DNA of 7,826 nt from Planctomycetota bacterium (GTDB lineage Bacteria; Planctomycetota; UBA11346), in NCBI GenBank assembly GCA_013821615.1, contig JACDGQ010000132.1, positions 1 to 7,826 of the forward strand. Direction: 5' to 3'. Shown piece by piece: positions 5,472 through 7,826 of the stretch; the first letter of the stretch is position 1, and the number at the start of each line of letters is the position of its first letter. The notes below the pieces were generated by a model. The model searched no databases. It was not told the origin of the DNA and saw only the letters and a list, made by a program, of their open reading frames with translations. A program made the position numbers and the translations under genes.

Positions 5472-5664
5472 CCGCGCGCCTCCCGCTCCTACACTCCGTC
5501 CCACGGGCCAGGCCGCCCGCCACCACCACCCGCGGCATGCGGGCAATGCCGTCGCCGTGCCGCATGGCTCCGCCCTGCCTCGTGTCTCGCGTCTCAACCC
5601 ATCGGCTCCCGTTTCCCATCGGCGCCACTTCCTGGTGAAATCCTGCGCAATGCCGCGCCGCCAG

Positions 5665-5683
5665 CCCCCCCCCCAAAAAAAAA
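5665..5683 (+). repeat. C10A9 homopolymer tract
   Basis: Ten consecutive C are followed directly by nine A, 82 bp upstream of the ATG at 5765. It lies outside any gene I support. Such tracts are prone to slippage and can vary the spacing of upstream regulatory sites; the A-run could also act as a bent or UP-like element. The exact lengths could be affected by sequencing error. Confidence 0.8.
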
Positions 5684-5764
5684 GGAATCCCCACAGCGCA
5701 GCGCCCTCGACAGTGATCCCACATGCCGTGGCAATTTCTTCGCGCCCCCCATCATGCAGCCGCC

Positions 5765-6898
5765 ATGAGCCTGCCCTCGACATACACCTTCCGCTGGGGC
5801 GAAGGCCAGATCAGCGGATTCCTGTCCGCCGCCCTGGGCCTGCTCGGCGTCCTCGCCGTGCTGTGCTTCCGCTTCCCGGCGCTGCTGACGTTCCCCGACC
5901 TGCACAGCGCCTACGATCCGGAGGTGATGCGCCTGGCGCTCGGCTGCGCGCTGCTGGTCGCGATGATCCTCGGCCTGGTCAACTTCTGCATCGGGCGTTG
6001 GCGCACCCTCGGCTGCATCGGCATGGGGGCGACCTTCGTGGCGATCCTGCTCGGCGGCCTCGGGGCAGGGGCCACGAGCAGCTTCGGCCTGGGGGTGCCG
6101 ATCGGCCTGGACTGGTTCATCCTCGACCTGCTCGCCTCGGCGCTGCTCTTCATCCCGCTTGAGCGGTTGTGGGTGCTGCGCCGCGAGCAGCCGGTGCTGC
6201 GCGCGGAGTGGCGGCTCGACCTGCAGTACTTCGCCCTGGTCCACCTGCTGGTGTCGCTGCTCATCATCATCTCCTCGGGCGCCGTCGCCCGGCTGTTCTC
6301 GTGGTCGGTCAACGCTCCGCTGCAGGGGTTCATCTCCGGCCTGCCGCTGTGGGTGCAGTTCCCACTCATCCTGGTGGTCGCCGACCTCGCCCAGTACTGG
6401 TCGCACCGCCTGATGCACACCGTGCCGGCGCTGTGGCGCGTCCACGCCGTCCACCATAGCAGCGCGGCGATGGACTGGCTGGCGAGCTCGCGCCTGCACC
6501 TGGTCGAGGTGCTGATCACGCGCACCTGCGTGCTGGTGCCGGTGTTCGTACTCGGCTTCTCGCAGCTCGCCGTGCTGCTGTACGTGGTCTACATCGGCCT
6601 GCACGCGATCTTCGTGCACGCCAATGTGCGCTTCACCTTCGGCCCCCTGCGCCACCTGCTGGTGACGCCGGCCTACCACCACTGGCACCACTCGGACGAG
6701 CCGGCCGCGGCCAACACCAACTTCGCCGTGCACCTGCCGGTGATCGACCGGCTGTTCGGCACCTACCACCATCCCGCATGCTGGCCGGCGTCCTATGGCA
6801 TCGGCCCGGAGCGGCTGCCGCCCGGCATCCTGCGCCAATTCCTCTACCCGCTGACCGGCTGGTGGCGCGCGCGGCGCGGCGGTGAGCGGGCGGGGTGA
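5765..6898 (+). CDS. Fatty acid hydroxylase/sterol desaturase family membrane protein
   Basis: The product is a 377-residue polytopic membrane protein with hydrophobic segments near residues 18-36, 56-75, 83-100, 115-131, 155-175, 195-210 and 250-280. The C-terminal half (about 150-335) carries the histidine clusters that bind the di-iron centre: HRLMH (214-218), HAVHH (227-231), HAN (285-287) and HHWHH (305-309), together with the family contexts YWSHR and LWRVHAVHHS. Members use O2 to hydroxylate or desaturate lipids such as fatty acids, sterols, carotenoids or hopanoids; the substrate cannot be read from the sequence. All ligands seem intact. The 115-residue N-terminal membrane part before the catalytic region is longer than in the minimal family. 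An upstream in-frame ATG at 5723 follows a TGA at 5714 and would add 14 residues. I prefer 5765, but neither start has a Shine-Dalgarno sequence. It is divergent from GH18 and 201 bp from the next gene. Confidence 0.88.
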   Translation: MSLPSTYTFRWGEGQISGFLSAALGLLGVLAVLCFRFPALLTFPDLHSAYDPEVMRLALGCALLVAMILGLVNFCIGRWRTLGCIGMGATFVAILLGGLGAGATSSFGLGVPIGLDWFILDLLASALLFIPLERLWVLRREQPVLRAEWRLDLQYFALVHLLVSLLIIISSGAVARLFSWSVNAPLQGFISGLPLWVQFPLILVVADLAQYWSHRLMHTVPALWRVHAVHHSSAAMDWLASSRLHLVEVLITRTCVLVPVFVLGFSQLAVLLYVVYIGLHAIFVHANVRFTFGPLRHLLVTPAYHHWHHSDEPAAANTNFAVHLPVIDRLFGTYHHPACWPASYGIGPERLPPGILRQFLYPLTGWWRARRGGERAG

Positions 6899-6911
6899 GG
6901 TCGACCTCCCC

Positions 6912-6938
6912 TCGCCACCGTTCCGGTGCCAGTGGCGA
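6912..6938 (+). terminator. Stem-loop after the hydroxylase gene
   Basis: Perfect seven-base arms TCGCCAC (6912-6918) and GTGGCGA (6932-6938) enclose a 13-base loop, starting 13 bases after the stop codon. An overlapping alternative hairpin CACCG-TTC-CGGTG is also possible. No T-run follows, so this could be a Rho-dependent or mRNA-stabilising 3' structure rather than an intrinsic terminator. The rest of the 201-bp gap up to 7099 shows nothing I can name. Confidence 0.3.
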
Positions 6939-7099
6939 CCATGGGACACCGTCCATCCGCGCGCATCGGCTTCCTTCTGGACATGCGTCGCGTCGGACCA
7001 TCCTGGCGACTTAAGCCTCTGCCCTGCGAGGACGCACATCCTTCCGCCGGTTGCAGAGTCCGTTCGTTTCCGCCGCACCCCCAGCCTGAAGGCGATCCC

Positions 7100-7826
7100 A
7101 TGCCGCTCCTCCCGCGCCTCCGCAGTGCCCTCCTCCTGAGCCTGATCGGCCTGGGCACGCTCCCGGCCCAGGAGCCCCTGCCCAAGCCGGATGCGCAGCC
7201 CGACGCCTCCGCGCTGGCCACCATCATCATTCCCGACCTCAAGACCGCTCTGACCCACATCGAGCTGATCGCCCAGCGCTTCTCGCCTGAAACGGTCAAG
7301 CCGGGCATGCTCGCGGCGATGCTCGGCGGCTCGCTCGGCGATCCCGGGCTCTCGACCCTCGAGAACAAGCCGGTGATCGTGGTGATCGCACCCGGCGTGC
7401 CGATGCCGACCATGGCCTTCATCGTGCCCAGCACCAAGGCGCAGGGCTACCTCGACGCCGGCGCCGCGCTCGGCATGGTCATGGGCAAGACCGTCGGCAA
7501 TCTCGCCATCCTGGCGCGCGATCCCGATGGCCAGGCCCTGGGCGAGCGCGTCGCGGCCTCGTACGCCAGCCTCATCGCCACGCCGGTGAAGGGCGACCTG
7601 CGCATCCTGATCGCGCCCGACAAGCTGTTCGCCACCTACGGTCCGTTCATGACCATGGGCCTGCAGCGCGCCGCCATGCAGATGGCCAAGCAGCCCGGCC
7701 AGGAGATGGCCGCGAAGATCCTGCCGCTCGAAGCCGCTGCCTTCCTGGCCATCGCCAGCGAAATCACCGCCAGCCAGATGGACGTGGCGCTCGATGCGCA
7801 GACCGTCTCCTTCGACACCGTGATCG
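7100..7826 (+). CDS. Exported protein of unknown function, 5' part (runs off the right edge)
   Basis: At least 242 codons are present with no stop before the window end. The N-terminus is a clear signal peptide (MPLLPRLR basic region, ALLLSLIGLGTL core, cleavage probably after LPA at 21-23, giving an N-terminal QEP), so the product is exported to the periplasm or beyond. The mature part has many Met and Ala residues and alternates beta-strand-like stretches (KPVIVVIAPG; GDLRILIAP) with amphipathic helices. No catalytic motif or known domain was recognised; the layout is loosely like proteins of the DUF3352 type, which is only an impression. The ATG at 7100 is supported by a GAAGG ribosome-binding site about eight bases upstream and by the signal peptide. 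Codon use is strongly C/G-ending throughout, as expected for a genuine gene in this genome. Confidence 0.75.
   Translation, partial: MPLLPRLRSALLLSLIGLGTLPAQEPLPKPDAQPDASALATIIIPDLKTALTHIELIAQRFSPETVKPGMLAAMLGGSLGDPGLSTLENKPVIVVIAPGVPMPTMAFIVPSTKAQGYLDAGAALGMVMGKTVGNLAILARDPDGQALGERVAASYASLIATPVKGDLRILIAPDKLFATYGPFMTMGLQRAAMQMAKQPGQEMAAKILPLEAAAFLAIASEITASQMDVALDAQTVSFDTVI

Larger units (their letters stand above)
5404..5764. other. Intergenic region between the divergent GH18 and hydroxylase genes
   Basis: These 361 bp separate the two divergent transcription units. They contain the GH18 ribosome-binding site and a weak GH18 promoter candidate near 5441-5471. A C10A9 homopolymer tract lies at 5665-5683. 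Beyond a poor TCGACA near 5709, I see no convincing promoter for the plus-strand gene. Open frames crossing the region have the Arg/Pro-rich composition of non-coding GC-rich DNA. Confidence 0.5.

Noticed and set aside
4366..5724. Longer 452-residue version of the GH18 protein
   Set aside because: The GGAGG site and signal peptide fix the start at 5403, and the extension crosses the C10A9 tract.
4711..6162. Plus-strand open frame (483 codons) across GH18 and into the hydroxylase gene
   Set aside because: It overlaps two well-supported genes in other frames and lacks any recognisable domain.
5594..7258. Minus-strand open frame (554 codons) opposite the hydroxylase gene
   Set aside because: His, Gln and Arg-rich antisense translation; the plus strand carries the conserved histidine clusters.
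1..7826. CRISPR array, tRNA, rRNA, transposase or phage genes
   Set aside because: No regularly spaced direct repeats, cloverleaf-like segments or mobile-element proteins were seen on either strand.

Overview
The window is GC-rich bacterial DNA (roughly two-thirds G+C by eye) with seven protein genes, two of them cut by the window edges. Several products carry export signals: one lipoprotein and three or four signal-peptide proteins. Two are secreted-type glycoside hydrolases. Ribosome-binding sites are uneven: GH18 and the nuclease-like gene have clear ones, while the SUKH, GH27 and hydroxylase genes have none visible. This would suit a free-living, glycan-degrading Gram-negative bacterium, possibly a planctomycete or relative, but nothing here fixes the phylum and the assignment is an inference.

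Layout, left to right. Positions 1-5403 hold six minus-strand genes, transcribed from right to left. Starting at the upstream end they are: a secreted GH18 chitinase-like hydrolase (4366-5403); a secreted protein with a degenerate thermonuclease (SNase) domain (3318-4262); a family 3 extracellular solute-binding lipoprotein (2431-3288, with an alternative start at 3321 that overlaps the nuclease-like stop); a GH27 glycosidase (1104-2264); a SUKH (SMI1/KNR4) protein (336-818); and the 5' part of a glutamyl-Q tRNA(Asp) synthetase gene (gluQ, 1-339). A 361-bp intergenic region (5404-5764) with a C10A9 tract separates GH18 from two plus-strand genes: a membrane fatty acid hydroxylase/sterol desaturase family protein (5765-6898) and the first 242 codons of an unrecognised exported protein (7100 to the window edge).

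The genes do not form one obvious pathway. The two hydrolases and the binding lipoprotein suggest extracellular glycan or nutrient acquisition, but no permease, ABC ATPase or TonB-dependent receptor is present. The tightest unit is the nuclease-like gene followed by the solute-binding gene, which may be translationally coupled.

The most unusual points are three. The GH27 enzyme keeps its catalytic aspartates but lacks most of the residues that hold galactose. The DNA around its start holds a consensus TATAAT inside a CCATGGGG/CCCCATGG inverted repeat, a strong G-quadruplex motif, an AG/CT-rich long inverted repeat, and a signal-peptide-like reading frame one base out of phase. The SNase-like protein has lost both catalytic arginines. 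I found no CRISPR array, tRNA, rRNA, insertion sequence or phage gene.
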